A program made the translations under genes and the position numbers. A DNA stretch of 64,000 nt from Hyphomicrobiales bacterium (GTDB lineage: Bacteria > Pseudomonadota > Alphaproteobacteria > Rhizobiales > Rhizobiaceae). Position 1 is the stretch's first letter. Each line of letters opens with the position of its first letter. The notes beneath the pieces are model-generated. The model was not told the origin of the DNA, searched no databases, and worked only from the letters and a program-made list of their open reading frames with translations. Location of the stretch: positions 1-64,000 of the forward strand of contig UCGV01000009.1 of the NCBI GenBank assembly GCA_900471925.1, given 5' to 3'. This document shows positions 41,490 to 50,034 of this stretch, one piece after another.

Positions 41490-41816
41490 AGACTAAAGGT
41501 TGACCTAGGCTGCAATGGCCGCCTTCGTTGGGCGGCCCCTGTATCTGTCTCCTGAATTGACGGGCTGTGCCGGGGCAGGGGGCAGGCTGCCGATTATCGG
41601 CAGGCCGACCGGCGCTTCTGTGTTCCTGCCGATCAATTCCACGGGAGAAGGCTACGTCGGAGCGAGCATCGACGCATCTATACGCAGGTCTAGCCGGCCT
41701 TCCGCATAGGTATGTATTCCCGCATCCCGGTAGCTGGTACACGCAGGAGGGCGGGCGCAAAAAAGTGCTCGCACCTGCTCTCTGCAGCGACTTGAAAGAT
41801 AATAGAGTGTGGTGGA
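41490..41816. other. Gene-free region between the RND adaptor and the MFS pump
   Basis: 327 bp. Contains the presumed minus-strand promoter of the RND operon. I see no convincing gene, hairpin or operator; short open frames here lack ribosome binding sites and family motifs. Confidence 0.5.
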
Positions 41817-43433
41817 TCAGCTGGCTTCGGCTGGCTCTGCCCCTGCCGGAGGCTGTTTTCTGCGGAAATCGGGATGGAGCGGTCCGAAGGGCATCGCGCC
41901 CATGCAGGCGACAAGCGCAAGGCCCGCGATCGCAGAGCAGAAGGACAGGATGAAGATGTCAGCATAGGCGAGCACGCTTGCCTGCGCATGGGCGTCGGCA
42001 GCAACCACCGAGAGGGCTTGAAGACTTCCGCGACGGCTTGCGCCGAACAGTGTCTCCAGCCGTTCCAGTAAAACGTGGAGATTGCCCGACGATCCTGAAA
42101 TCGGACCGGTCAGGATATTGGAATGGTACTGTTCGCGTTGTCGCAGCCATGTGTTCAGCAGGCTCTGGGCCAGCTCAACGCTTCCGAGCCGGATCACCTG
42201 AATATACGCGGAGACCGCCGTTGAGCGTTTCGGGTCGGAATTGGCGATCAGGTAGACGACTGTTGCGAAAAAGGCGAAGGATTGTCCTGCCGTGTGCAGC
42301 AGCACGACGGGCAGGAAGTTCAGGGGAGCCCATGCGATCGTGAGGTTTGAACCCCACAACGACCCGAGCGACATCGCCGTCAGCCCCATGAGGATACAGA
42401 GCCGTGCGTCGATGCGGCGCAAGAGGACAATCGCCAGCATGATGAAGAAAAACACAGGGATGACCGCGCCGAAGATATAGAGTTGCGAGATGGCGATCGG
42501 TCGCAATCCGACGACAGACTGCAGGAAGCCCGGAATGGAAATTGCGGCGCCTGAGCTCGAAAAAGTGAAGGCGATGATGGTCGCATAGCCGACGCCGATA
42601 TTGCGCGAAAGGATCACACTCGCATGCGCCCAGGGATTGGCGACGACACTCTCATTGATCAGAAAGCCGATGAAGAGGATGAATCCGCCTGCCAATAGCG
42701 AGGTGACGATGCCGGAATTGAACCAGTCGAGCCTGTTGCCCTGGTCGAGACCCACATAAAGCATGGTCATCGAGCATCCGAGCAGCATCATGCCGCCCCA
42801 GTCCGCACCTTCGAGCAGGTTGAAGTTGATCTCTTCCTTGGGGGCACCGATGATGAGGAGAAGGGCGATGATCGGTGTGACGATCACGTCCTGCCAATAG
42901 AGCCACTGCCAGCCGAGATAATCGTCATAGATGCCGACGAGCACGAAACCGAGATTCTGTGACAGCGGCACACGTAGCGCATAGATCGACAGGCCGACCA
43001 ACCAGTATTTCATGTCGAGATTGCGGAAGATCACCATGATGGTGGCCGGAATGAAGACGCCGAGCAGCAGGGCTCGTGCCGCATGCAACCCGAAGAGCAG
43101 AGCGCCGTCATGGACCAACGGAATCACGAGTGAAATGCCGGCATAGATCAATGTCGTCGGGATCATCACCCGGCGTACGCCGAAGACCGTCGCAAGCCAG
43201 GCGACCGCCGAGGAAATCAGGATCTGAGGTGCGTTGGCGACGGTGCTGAGCCATGACGCCTCGTCGAGCCCAAGCGAATAGGCGCCGCGGATATCCGGCA
43301 GGCCGACCGTGAAAACACGGGTATCGAAGCCGACCACGAAGGAGGCGAGCAGCAGAGCGGTGACGATGAGAAGCGGGTGGCTGGTTGTCGTGCCACTGGT
43401 CAGCGGGCCGAAGGCACGCGGAGCCGTGCTCAT
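41817..43433 (-). CDS. MFS multidrug transporter, EmrB/DHA2-like
   Basis: A 538-residue polytopic inner-membrane antiporter with about 14 hydrophobic spans. The N-terminus reads PLLIVTALLLASFVVGFDTRVFTVGLPDIRGAYSLGLDEASWLSTV, the DHA2 helix-1 pattern; YWQDVIVTPIIALLLIIGAPKEE follows in the middle. The DHA2 motif usually reading NWRWIF is replaced by YLGWQWLYWQD. Its ATG overlaps the adaptor stop (ATGA), so it forms an EmrAB-like tripartite pump with the preceding gene. Substrate unknown. Confidence 0.87.
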   Translation of the reverse strand: MSTAPRAFGPLTSGTTTSHPLLIVTALLLASFVVGFDTRVFTVGLPDIRGAYSLGLDEASWLSTVANAPQILISSAVAWLATVFGVRRVMIPTTLIYAGISLVIPLVHDGALLFGLHAARALLLGVFIPATIMVIFRNLDMKYWLVGLSIYALRVPLSQNLGFVLVGIYDDYLGWQWLYWQDVIVTPIIALLLIIGAPKEEINFNLLEGADWGGMMLLGCSMTMLYVGLDQGNRLDWFNSGIVTSLLAGGFILFIGFLINESVVANPWAHASVILSRNIGVGYATIIAFTFSSSGAAISIPGFLQSVVGLRPIAISQLYIFGAVIPVFFFIMLAIVLLRRIDARLCILMGLTAMSLGSLWGSNLTIAWAPLNFLPVVLLHTAGQSFAFFATVVYLIANSDPKRSTAVSAYIQVIRLGSVELAQSLLNTWLRQREQYHSNILTGPISGSSGNLHVLLERLETLFGASRRGSLQALSVVAADAHAQASVLAYADIFILSFCSAIAGLALVACMGAMPFGPLHPDFRRKQPPAGAEPAEAS

Positions 43434-44590
43434 TGGTCGAGGTCCGGCTTCGTGTCGACCGTTACGACGGCGGACATTCCTGGCCTCAGCCGATCGACTA
43501 GCGGCTGGTCGGGATCGAAGCCGATCTTGACAGGGATGCGCTGGACAACCTTTGTGTAGTTTCCAGTCGCATTATCGGGTGGAAGCAGTGCGAAGATCGA
43601 GCCGCTTGCCGGTGACAGGCCGATAACCTTGCCGTGCAGCCTCTGGCCGGGGAAGGTGTCGATGGTAACATCAGCGGATCGGCCGGGCGTGATCCGTGAC
43701 AGCTGCGTTTCCTTGAAATTGGCGGTGATATAGATGTTTGGCAGCGGGACTTCAGACACGAGGCTCGTCCCTGCTGCGACGAAATCGCCTTCATGGACGA
43801 GCCTGCGGCCGATAACGCCGTCGAAGGGTGCATAGATCCGGGCATAGCCCTGGTGGATCAGGGCCGTATCGAGCGAGGCCTGGGCGGCGTTCACCTGGGC
43901 CTGCAGCAATGGAGATTGACCGTTGAGGACATTCAACTGCGCTTTCTGCTGTTCGATCGCTGCGGCTGTCGACTTGACCGAGGCTTCGGCCTGAAGATAG
44001 GCCGCCTGTGCCTGCTGCAGGAGCTGGATCGAGGTCGCGCCGCCAAGGTTCGTCTGGCGATGGAACTCCTGCTCGGTCTGAGTCTGCTGCGCCTGGGCAG
44101 ATGCATTCTGAGCCTCGGCAACCTGGATAACGGCCTTCTGGAGTTCGATCTGGTTCGCAAGATTGGCAAGTGACGCGTTTGCGGCGGCCAGACCGGCCTT
44201 GGAGACGGCAACAGCCGCATCATATTCGCGCGGATCGATTTCAGCGAGCAGCTGACCCTTTGCCACCTTCTGATAGTCGGCGACCGGAGTGCTGCGGACA
44301 ATGCCGCTGATCTGGGCGCTCAGCGTCGAGACATCGGCGCTGACGACCGCATCATCGGTCGATTGACGGGATGCGCCCGCGACCCAACGGTTCCAGTCGA
44401 GGGTGACGATCGTAACCCCACCGACGACCAGGGCGATGGCGAGAAGCGGAACGGCAAGCCGTCTCAGAGATCCCGCCGCTGCCGGGGAGGGGGCAAGTGC
44501 CGTAGGGGCTTGCGGGGGTGCAGCCGGCGGAACAGGCTCCGAAGGGCTAAGGCTGGTGACGGTGGTTCGTTTGGCCATGTCGCCACTCAT
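43430..44590 (-). CDS. HlyD/EmrA-family membrane-fusion protein
   Basis: A 386-residue periplasmic adaptor: Pro-rich cytoplasmic start, single span (LRRLAVPLLAIALVVGGVTIVTLDW), lipoyl motifs VSTLSAQISGIVRSTPVADYQKVAKGQLLAEIDPREYD and IYAPFDGVIGRRLVHEGDFVAAGTSL, and a long Gln/Ala-rich coiled coil between them. Works with the EmrB-like MFS protein whose gene overlaps its stop. Its own ATG overlaps the stop of the formate/nitrite-type channel, so three membrane genes are translationally chained. Confidence 0.88.
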   Translation of the reverse strand: MSGDMAKRTTVTSLSPSEPVPPAAPPQAPTALAPSPAAAGSLRRLAVPLLAIALVVGGVTIVTLDWNRWVAGASRQSTDDAVVSADVSTLSAQISGIVRSTPVADYQKVAKGQLLAEIDPREYDAAVAVSKAGLAAANASLANLANQIELQKAVIQVAEAQNASAQAQQTQTEQEFHRQTNLGGATSIQLLQQAQAAYLQAEASVKSTAAAIEQQKAQLNVLNGQSPLLQAQVNAAQASLDTALIHQGYARIYAPFDGVIGRRLVHEGDFVAAGTSLVSEVPLPNIYITANFKETQLSRITPGRSADVTIDTFPGQRLHGKVIGLSPASGSIFALLPPDNATGNYTKVVQRIPVKIGFDPDQPLVDRLRPGMSAVVTVDTKPDLDQ

Positions 44591-45420
44591 CTCATGTCGC
44601 GATCAGCCGGCGTCCGTACGCGGACGCGAACCGGGGCCGCCGTGAAGGAGACGTGGCCTGTTCCATGAACCTGCAGCCAGTAGCCGAGCGCCATGAAAAC
44701 CGCACCGCCGATCAGGTTGCCGAGCGTGACCCAGATCAGATTATGAACCGCAGCAGCGAGTGTGATGCTGGCCGGATGCTCGCCCATCAACGCCATTGAG
44801 AAGGTAAACATGTTGGCGACGCTGTGCTCATAACCGGCGGCAACGAAGATAGTGATCGGCCAGAAAATCAGCATGATCTTGGCTGCTGCATTTTCAGTGC
44901 GCCCTGCCATCCAGATTGCAAGGCAGACGAGCCAGTTGCAGAGGATACCGCGGGCGAAAAGCTCCAGCGATCCCGTCGACATCTTGGCTGAGACAATGGA
45001 AAAGAACGCCTGGCTTCCGTCCCCGAGAAGCACGCCGCCCCCGGCCAGATGAAAGAGGCCGGCAAGCACCATGGCCCCGATCAGGTTGCCGATCCAGGCC
45101 GTGGCCCAGACAATCAGCATGTCGGATATGCGGCTGCGCCGGGTCAGGACCGCAAGCGGCATATACATCGCTGTCCCCGTAAAGAGTTCGCTGCCGGCAA
45201 AGACCACAATTGTCAGGGCCGACGAGAAGACAACACCCATGACGAGATGTGCCCAGGCGGGATCAGCATGCGCTCCGGCGGTGAACATGATGATGTCGCC
45301 GAAACCGATATAAGCGCCAGCCATGGCCGCTCCGATCAGGAAGGCAGGAAAGTGGCGACGGACCGCTTCGCCCTTCTCTTCGCCGGACTGGGCAAAGTGA
45401 TCAATCGAATCCTGATACAC
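44587..45420 (-). CDS. Formate/nitrite transporter family channel
   Basis: A 277-residue FocA/NirC-superfamily protein with six predicted spans. FPAFLIGAAMAGAYIGFGDIIMFTAG, ELFTGTAMYMPLAVLTRR, WIGNLIGAMVLAGLFH, CNWLVCLAIWMAGRTENAAAKIMLIFWPITIFVAAGYEHSVANMF and GNLIGGAVFMALGYWL show the conserved FNT repeats; the central His lies in EHSVANMF. Transports a small monovalent anion (formate, nitrite, hydrosulphide or similar). First gene of an operon with an EmrAB-type pump, an unusual pairing. The nearby formate-producing oxalate decarboxylase-like gene makes formate a candidate. Confidence 0.87.
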   Translation of the reverse strand: MYQDSIDHFAQSGEEKGEAVRRHFPAFLIGAAMAGAYIGFGDIIMFTAGAHADPAWAHLVMGVVFSSALTIVVFAGSELFTGTAMYMPLAVLTRRSRISDMLIVWATAWIGNLIGAMVLAGLFHLAGGGVLLGDGSQAFFSIVSAKMSTGSLELFARGILCNWLVCLAIWMAGRTENAAAKIMLIFWPITIFVAAGYEHSVANMFTFSMALMGEHPASITLAAAVHNLIWVTLGNLIGGAVFMALGYWLQVHGTGHVSFTAAPVRVRVRTPADRDMR

Positions 45421-45940
45421 AACGGCACCTCGCGTCTTGTGATGATCGAACCGGACACTGCTCCGGATGTTTCAAACGTTAGTCGCACATGCTGCATCGC
45501 TGAATCATACCTATGTCTAGGTCGCTTACGGTGTTCAGATAAGCCGAGCCAGCCGCGCCTTCCCGCTTGCGAGCGGCTACTCAATCGTCGGAAAAAAGGC
45601 CGCCTCCGGATATGGAAGGCGGCCATGAACGGATCCTCGGGCAATCCGTGGCTTCGGCGGAGGGGAGGGACACCGACAAGCCATTACCGAGAGTTCTATC
45701 GCCTGTCAGGAGGAGGCGCCAGGCGATGAGGAACAAGGTACGCCTATCGCGGAGCGGACGAAACTAAACTTACGTATTGGCCCGTCTAAACCAGCGCGCG
45801 ATTTCATCCCGCCGCGCGGCACTCCTATTCTTTCCGCCGATCGGCGAGCCCTCGTCGACGATGACAGGCAGCATTCACGGCTTCTCTCGGAGTACTTGGA
45901 CCGCCGCCGGCAACCCTCAAAACCTCGAATAGGATCTATC
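45421..45940. other. Gene-free region upstream of the FNT operon
   Basis: 520 bp with no convincing coding frame. It should hold the minus-strand promoter of the FNT-pump operon near 45420-45540 and the plus-strand promoter of the DUF992 gene near 45850-45940. A minus-strand terminator-like hairpin sits at 45592-45624. Confidence 0.5.
45592..45624 (-). terminator. Orphan minus-strand terminator, possible small-RNA end
   Basis: Stem GGCCGCCT (45598-45605) / AGGCGGCC (45617-45624), extended by two pairs past a bulge, followed on the minus strand by TTTTTT (45597-45592). No minus-strand gene ends here, so it may end a small RNA started within about 45630-45900. Confidence 0.6.
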
Positions 45941-46411
45941 ATGAAAACTGCGCTTCTCTCCTTCGTCGCTGCCGGCATGCTGGCCGCCCCCGTCGTTGCA
46001 AACGCCGCCCAAGCCGATGTCGGCAAGCTGGACTGCGACGTTTCCAAGGGCATCGGCGTCATAGTCGGCTCCAACCAGGATTTAGATTGCACCTACGCGC
46101 CGAGCGCTGCCGGTGACAGCAGCCAGCACTATGTCGGCACGATCACGGATTTTGGCCTTGATGTCGGCACCGTTGAAAAGGGCCGGATGATCTGGCTGGT
46201 CTTCAACGCCACGCGTGAGCCGGTGGCCGGCCTGCAGGGAAACTATGCGGGTCTGACGGCTGATGCCAGTGTCGGCATCGGCGGCGGTGCCAATGTACTG
46301 GTCGGCGGAACTGGCAAGACCATCTCGCTGCAGCCCGTTTCGCTCGAAGGCAATATCGGGGTCAATCTTGCCGTCGGCGTTGCGGCGCTCAAGCTGCAGC
46401 CTGCCGATTGA
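45941..46411 (+). CDS. Secreted DUF992-family protein
   Basis: A 156-residue exported protein of unknown function found mainly in Rhizobiales. Signal peptide MKTALLSFVAAGMLAAPVVANAA, then the DUF992 pattern: VGKLDCDVSKGIGVIVGSNQDLDCTYAPS, HYVGTITDFGLDVGTVEKGRMIWLVFNAT and LQGNYAGLTADASVGIGGGANVLVGGTGKTISLQPVSLEG. The Gly/Val-rich beta pattern suggests a small beta-barrel or sandwich. TAGGAT precedes the ATG at 45941. Monocistronic. Confidence 0.85.
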   Translation: MKTALLSFVAAGMLAAPVVANAAQADVGKLDCDVSKGIGVIVGSNQDLDCTYAPSAAGDSSQHYVGTITDFGLDVGTVEKGRMIWLVFNATREPVAGLQGNYAGLTADASVGIGGGANVLVGGTGKTISLQPVSLEGNIGVNLAVGVAALKLQPAD

Positions 46412-46661
46412 AACCGCCGGACTGTCATCGGACGATCAGGCTTCGCGGGCGGCGTTCCGGGGAGCCGCGACGGACGTCATGGCCAGGCCCACGACGTGAT
46501 TTTCGGACTGGGCGGTCTGCTGGACGTCGATTTTCCGATTACATTCAGCGTTTTCTTGATTGCACAGCTGATCAAATGTCGACAGATAGTATTCAACGGT
46601 TGTTTGTGACGATTGCATGACACAGTATGTGCCCCGCTGATTTGTAAGGGGAACATAAAAT

Positions 46662-46970
46662 ATGAAAGAGAAGAAGCGGGTCTACGAGGCTCTCGTGGAC
46701 GGCGCGATGGAAGGACTTGTGGGCGATGCACTTTATGATTTTGTGCGCGCACGTTGCCCGAAGGCCTCCAGCAAGAAGATCGTTCGTGCCTCGCTCCTGG
46801 CGCTGACCGATCCGCATCTGAAAGACCGCAACATCCTCGATGTCATCTACGCGCTGGCAATCAAGCATCGGCTTGATGACACGACGGTCGAGGACGAACA
46901 GGACGAGGAAACCGAAGAGCAGGGTAAGCCCTCCGACACGATTACCCGCAACCAGCCACCGGTTTCCTGA
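46662..46970 (+). CDS. Small hypothetical protein (102 residues)
   Basis: MKEKKRVYEALVDGAMEGLVGDALYDFVRARCPKASSKKIVRASLLALTDP at the N-terminus, predicted mostly helical, with a very acidic, disordered tail (TTVEDEQDEETEEQGK). Ribosome binding site AAGGGGAAC lies about 11 bases upstream. No family recognised; the N-terminal basic helices could bind nucleic acid or protein. The 250-bp gap upstream of it shows no feature I can support. It is convergent with cueR, whose 3' end is 30 bp away. Confidence 0.7.
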   Translation: MKEKKRVYEALVDGAMEGLVGDALYDFVRARCPKASSKKIVRASLLALTDPHLKDRNILDVIYALAIKHRLDDTTVEDEQDEETEEQGKPSDTITRNQPPVS

Positions 46971-46999
46971 TATTGCGATTGAATGGGGCGCCGACGCAA

Positions 47000-47392
47000 T
47001 CAGGCGGCGCTGTCGGAAAGTTCTTCCAGGATCGGGCAATCAGGCCGCTCATTGCCGTGGCAGGCGTGGACGAGCTGTTCCAGCGTGTGGCGCAGCTCCG
47101 TCAGCTCGCGTATCTTCCGGTCGACTTCCGAAAGTTTCGTTTCAGCGATGCCTTTGACATCGGCGCTTGCCCGGCTCTTGTCTTCGTAGAGCGCCAGCAG
47201 CTGGCGGCATTCCTCCACCGAAAAGCCAAGGCCGCGTGAACGCTGCAGGAAGCGCAGCTTGTGGACGTCGGACGCCGCATAGTCGCGGTAGCCGTTTCCG
47301 CCCCGATCGGGGCGGATCAGACCGATATCCTCGTAATAGCGGATGGTCTTCGAAGGCAGGCCGGAACGTTCCGAGGCTTCACCGATGTTCAT
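47000..47392 (-). CDS. cueR: CueR copper-responsive MerR regulator
   Basis: A 130-residue MerR-family activator. N-terminal winged helix MNIGEASERSGLPSKTIRYYEDIGLI, a dimerisation helix and the Cu(I)-binding loop CHGNERPDCPIL, whose two Cys eight apart form the linear copper site. It activates copA by twisting a promoter with a long spacer. It is placed 11 bp after copA, in the same operon, giving feedback. The CueR box is at 49970-49990. Confidence 0.94.
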   Translation of the reverse strand: MNIGEASERSGLPSKTIRYYEDIGLIRPDRGGNGYRDYAASDVHKLRFLQRSRGLGFSVEECRQLLALYEDKSRASADVKGIAETKLSEVDRKIRELTELRHTLEQLVHACHGNERPDCPILEELSDSAA

Positions 47393-47403
47393 GGATCAAC
47401 TCC

Positions 47404-49923
47404 TTACAATTTTTCCACCCGCAGTCTCAGCGCATTGGCGATGACAGAGACCGAGGAAAGGCTCATCGCGGCAGCGGCGATCATCGGCGAGAGCAGCAGG
47501 CCGAAGATCGGATAGAGCACGCCTGCCGCAACGGGAATGCCGAGCGCATTATAGCCGAAGGCGAAGCCGAGATTCTGGCGGATGTTGCGCATCGTCGCTT
47601 CGGCAAGCCGCCGGGCGCGCACGATACCGTTGAGATCGCCCCTCACCAGGGTAATGGCGGCGCTTTCCATCGCGACGTCGGCTCCCGTGCCCATGGCAAT
47701 GCCGACATCGGCCGCCGCCAGCGCCGGCGCGTCATTGACGCCGTCACCGGCCATGGCGATCACTGCGCCTTTTGCCCGGAGCTCTTCGACAAGCGCCTTC
47801 TTGTCCTCGGGCAGGACATCGGCGCGCACCTCATCAATACCGAGGCTCTTAGCCACTGCGCGAGCGGTGCGCTCATTGTCGCCGGTTGCCATGATGATCT
47901 TCAGGCCGCTCTCATGCAGCGCCTTGATGGCGGCAGCCGTCGTCGGCTTGATACGGTCGGCGACGGCGACAAGGCCGGCGAGTGTGCGATCGACAAGGAC
48001 GAACATGACGGTCTTGCCGTCACTGCGGAGCGCTTCGGTCCTGTCCGACAGGGCGGATGGATCGATGCCGAGATCGGCAAGCATTGCGGCATTGCCGAGC
48101 GCGACGGACACACCGCCGACCGAACCTTCCACACCCTTGCCAGTCTTCGCCTGGAAGCCCGTGAGGTCGCCGAGGGCAAGGCCGCGCTCTTGCGCACCGG
48201 AAACGATGGCTTCGGCGAGCGGATGTTCGGAGCCCCGTTCCAGGCTCGCGGCGAGGGAAAGCAGGCGGTTTTCATCGATGCTGCCTGTCGCCACGACATC
48301 GGTCAACCTGGGTTTGCCTTCAGTCAGCGTACCGGTCTTGTCGACGATAAGTGTGTCGACCCTGGAGAAGCGTTCCAGCGCCTCGGCATCCTTGATCAAG
48401 ACACCTTCCTGCGCGCCGCGGCCGGTGGCGATCATGATCGACATCGGCGTTGCAAGGCCGAGTGCACAGGGGCAGGCGATGATGAGGACCGCAACGGCGG
48501 CCAGCAGCGCATTGGCCAGTCTCGGTTCCGGCCCGACGAAGGACCAGACGAGGAAGGCGGCGAGTGCGGCTGCGACGACGGCAGGAACGAAGATTGCCGA
48601 GACACGATCGACCGCACCCTGGATTGGCGCGCGTGAACGCTGTGCCTTCGCCACCATATCGACGATGCGCGACAGCGTGGTATCGGCGCCGACCTTCTCG
48701 GCGGTCATCACGAGCGCGCCGTTCTTGTTCATGGTGCCACCAGTCAGCATGTCACCGCTGGACTTTTCTATTGGCAGCGGCTCGCCGGTGATCATCGATT
48801 CATCGACGCTCGATTGCCCCTCGCTTACCGAACCATCGACCGGCACACGCTCGCCGGGACGTACCCGCAAGCGGTCGCCCTTTGCAATCTCATCAACCGG
48901 CACGTCGCTTTCACTGCCGTCTGCATTAATGCGGCGAGCGGTCTTCGGGGCAAGATCGAGCAGCGCACGGATTGCCGAACCGGTGCGCTCGCGTGCCTTC
49001 AGCTCCAGCACCTGGCCGACAAAGACCAGCGCCACGATAACGGCGGCCGCCTCGAAATAGACGGGAACGGAACCGCCATGGCCATGGAAACTGTGCGGGA
49101 ATAGATCCGGTGCCAGCGTCGCAACGAGGCTGTAAAGATAGGCGGTGCCGACACCGAGGCCGATCAGCGTCCACATATTCGGGCTACGGTTCACGACCGA
49201 TGCCCAGGCACGGCGGAAGAAGGGGAGGGCCGCCCAGAGCACGACCGGTGTTGCGAGTAGCAGTTCAAGGTAGCCTGCGAGGGGTTCACCGAGCGCTTCG
49301 CGCGTACTGCCGAGGCCGAGCATCGGACCCATTGCGAGGATCAGCAGAGGCAATGCGAGGGCGCCGCTCAGCCAGAGTCGCCGCGTGAAATCGATCAGCT
49401 CCGGGTTCGGTCCCTCGTTTTCGGGTGGAATGCCCATCGGCTCCAGCGCCATGCCGCATTTCGGGCAGTCGCCGGGCCGGTCGCTGACGACCTCGGGATG
49501 CATTGGGCAGGTATAGAGCGTGCCCTTCGGCATGGCGGCTGCAGTAGGCTTCCTGCCGTCGCGGTAGGCCTCGGGATCGGCTTCGAACTTCGCCTTGCAG
49601 CCTGCCGAGCAGAAGTAATTTTTTCCGCCCTCGTGTTTCAGGAAATACCGGGCGCTGGCGCGATCGACACTCATGCCGCAAACCGGATCCTTGGCCGTCA
49701 GATAATCCTGCGGCGCCGCCTCGAATTTCCTGCGGCAGCCGTCGCAGCAGAAATGATAGGTGTGGCCTTCGTAATTCAGCGAGGGCTTGCCGGCTTGCGG
49801 ATCGACCACCATGCCGCAGACGGGATCGCGCACCACCGTGCCGTCAGTGCTTTCGTCCTGCCCTTCATGATGGTGATGCCCATGATGATCGTGGCCGTGG
49901 TGATGGTCGTGTTTCATATCCAT
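47404..49923 (-). CDS. copA: Copper-exporting P1B-type ATPase with His-rich N-terminus and two YHS domains
   Basis: An 839-residue Cu(I) efflux pump. The N-terminus is [18 protein letters not shown], then two YHS modules ([10 protein letters not shown]...[20 protein letters not shown]...[10 protein letters not shown]) and a heavy-metal-binding domain [22 protein letters not shown]. Eight spans; CPC in [11 protein letters not shown], phosphorylation Asp in [10 protein letters not shown], hinge [11 protein letters not shown]. The usual CxxC MXCXXC domains are replaced by YHS/HMBD modules. ATG at 49923 is taken as start; another ATG two codons later is equally possible. Confidence 0.94.
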   Translation of the reverse strand: MDMKHDHHHGHDHHGHHHHEGQDESTDGTVVRDPVCGMVVDPQAGKPSLNYEGHTYHFCCDGCRRKFEAAPQDYLTAKDPVCGMSVDRASARYFLKHEGGKNYFCSAGCKAKFEADPEAYRDGRKPTAAAMPKGTLYTCPMHPEVVSDRPGDCPKCGMALEPMGIPPENEGPNPELIDFTRRLWLSGALALPLLILAMGPMLGLGSTREALGEPLAGYLELLLATPVVLWAALPFFRRAWASVVNRSPNMWTLIGLGVGTAYLYSLVATLAPDLFPHSFHGHGGSVPVYFEAAAVIVALVFVGQVLELKARERTGSAIRALLDLAPKTARRINADGSESDVPVDEIAKGDRLRVRPGERVPVDGSVSEGQSSVDESMITGEPLPIEKSSGDMLTGGTMNKNGALVMTAEKVGADTTLSRIVDMVAKAQRSRAPIQGAVDRVSAIFVPAVVAAALAAFLVWSFVGPEPRLANALLAAVAVLIIACPCALGLATPMSIMIATGRGAQEGVLIKDAEALERFSRVDTLIVDKTGTLTEGKPRLTDVVATGSIDENRLLSLAASLERGSEHPLAEAIVSGAQERGLALGDLTGFQAKTGKGVEGSVGGVSVALGNAAMLADLGIDPSALSDRTEALRSDGKTVMFVLVDRTLAGLVAVADRIKPTTAAAIKALHESGLKIIMATGDNERTARAVAKSLGIDEVRADVLPEDKKALVEELRAKGAVIAMAGDGVNDAPALAAADVGIAMGTGADVAMESAAITLVRGDLNGIVRARRLAEATMRNIRQNLGFAFGYNALGIPVAAGVLYPIFGLLLSPMIAAAAMSLSSVSVIANALRLRVEKL

Positions 49924-49969
49924 AATGCTGTGCCTTTCATGCCTTCCTGGCATCCGGACAGCTTTATGA

Positions 49970-49994
49970 ACCTTCCAGCAACTGGAAGGTCAAC
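49970..49994 (-). promoter_or_regulatory. CueR box and MerR-type promoter of copA
   Basis: ACCTTCCAG-N3-CTGGAAGGT (49970-49990) is the classical CueR operator. On the minus strand TTGACC (49994-49989) is followed after 19 bp by CATAAA, the long spacer that CueR must distort. Confidence 0.88.
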
Positions 49995-50034
49995 AGGTTT
50001 TATTGTCGATGCGAATTCTTTTTCGAGATCGCCG

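Noticed and set aside
46436..46618. 60-codon minus-strand frame upstream of the small hypothetical gene
   Set aside because: No ribosome binding site, no family resemblance and no conserved neighbours.
47167..49060. Long plus-strand frames of about 490 codons across copA
   Set aside because: Shadows of the CopA reading frame in the opposite strand; no motifs.
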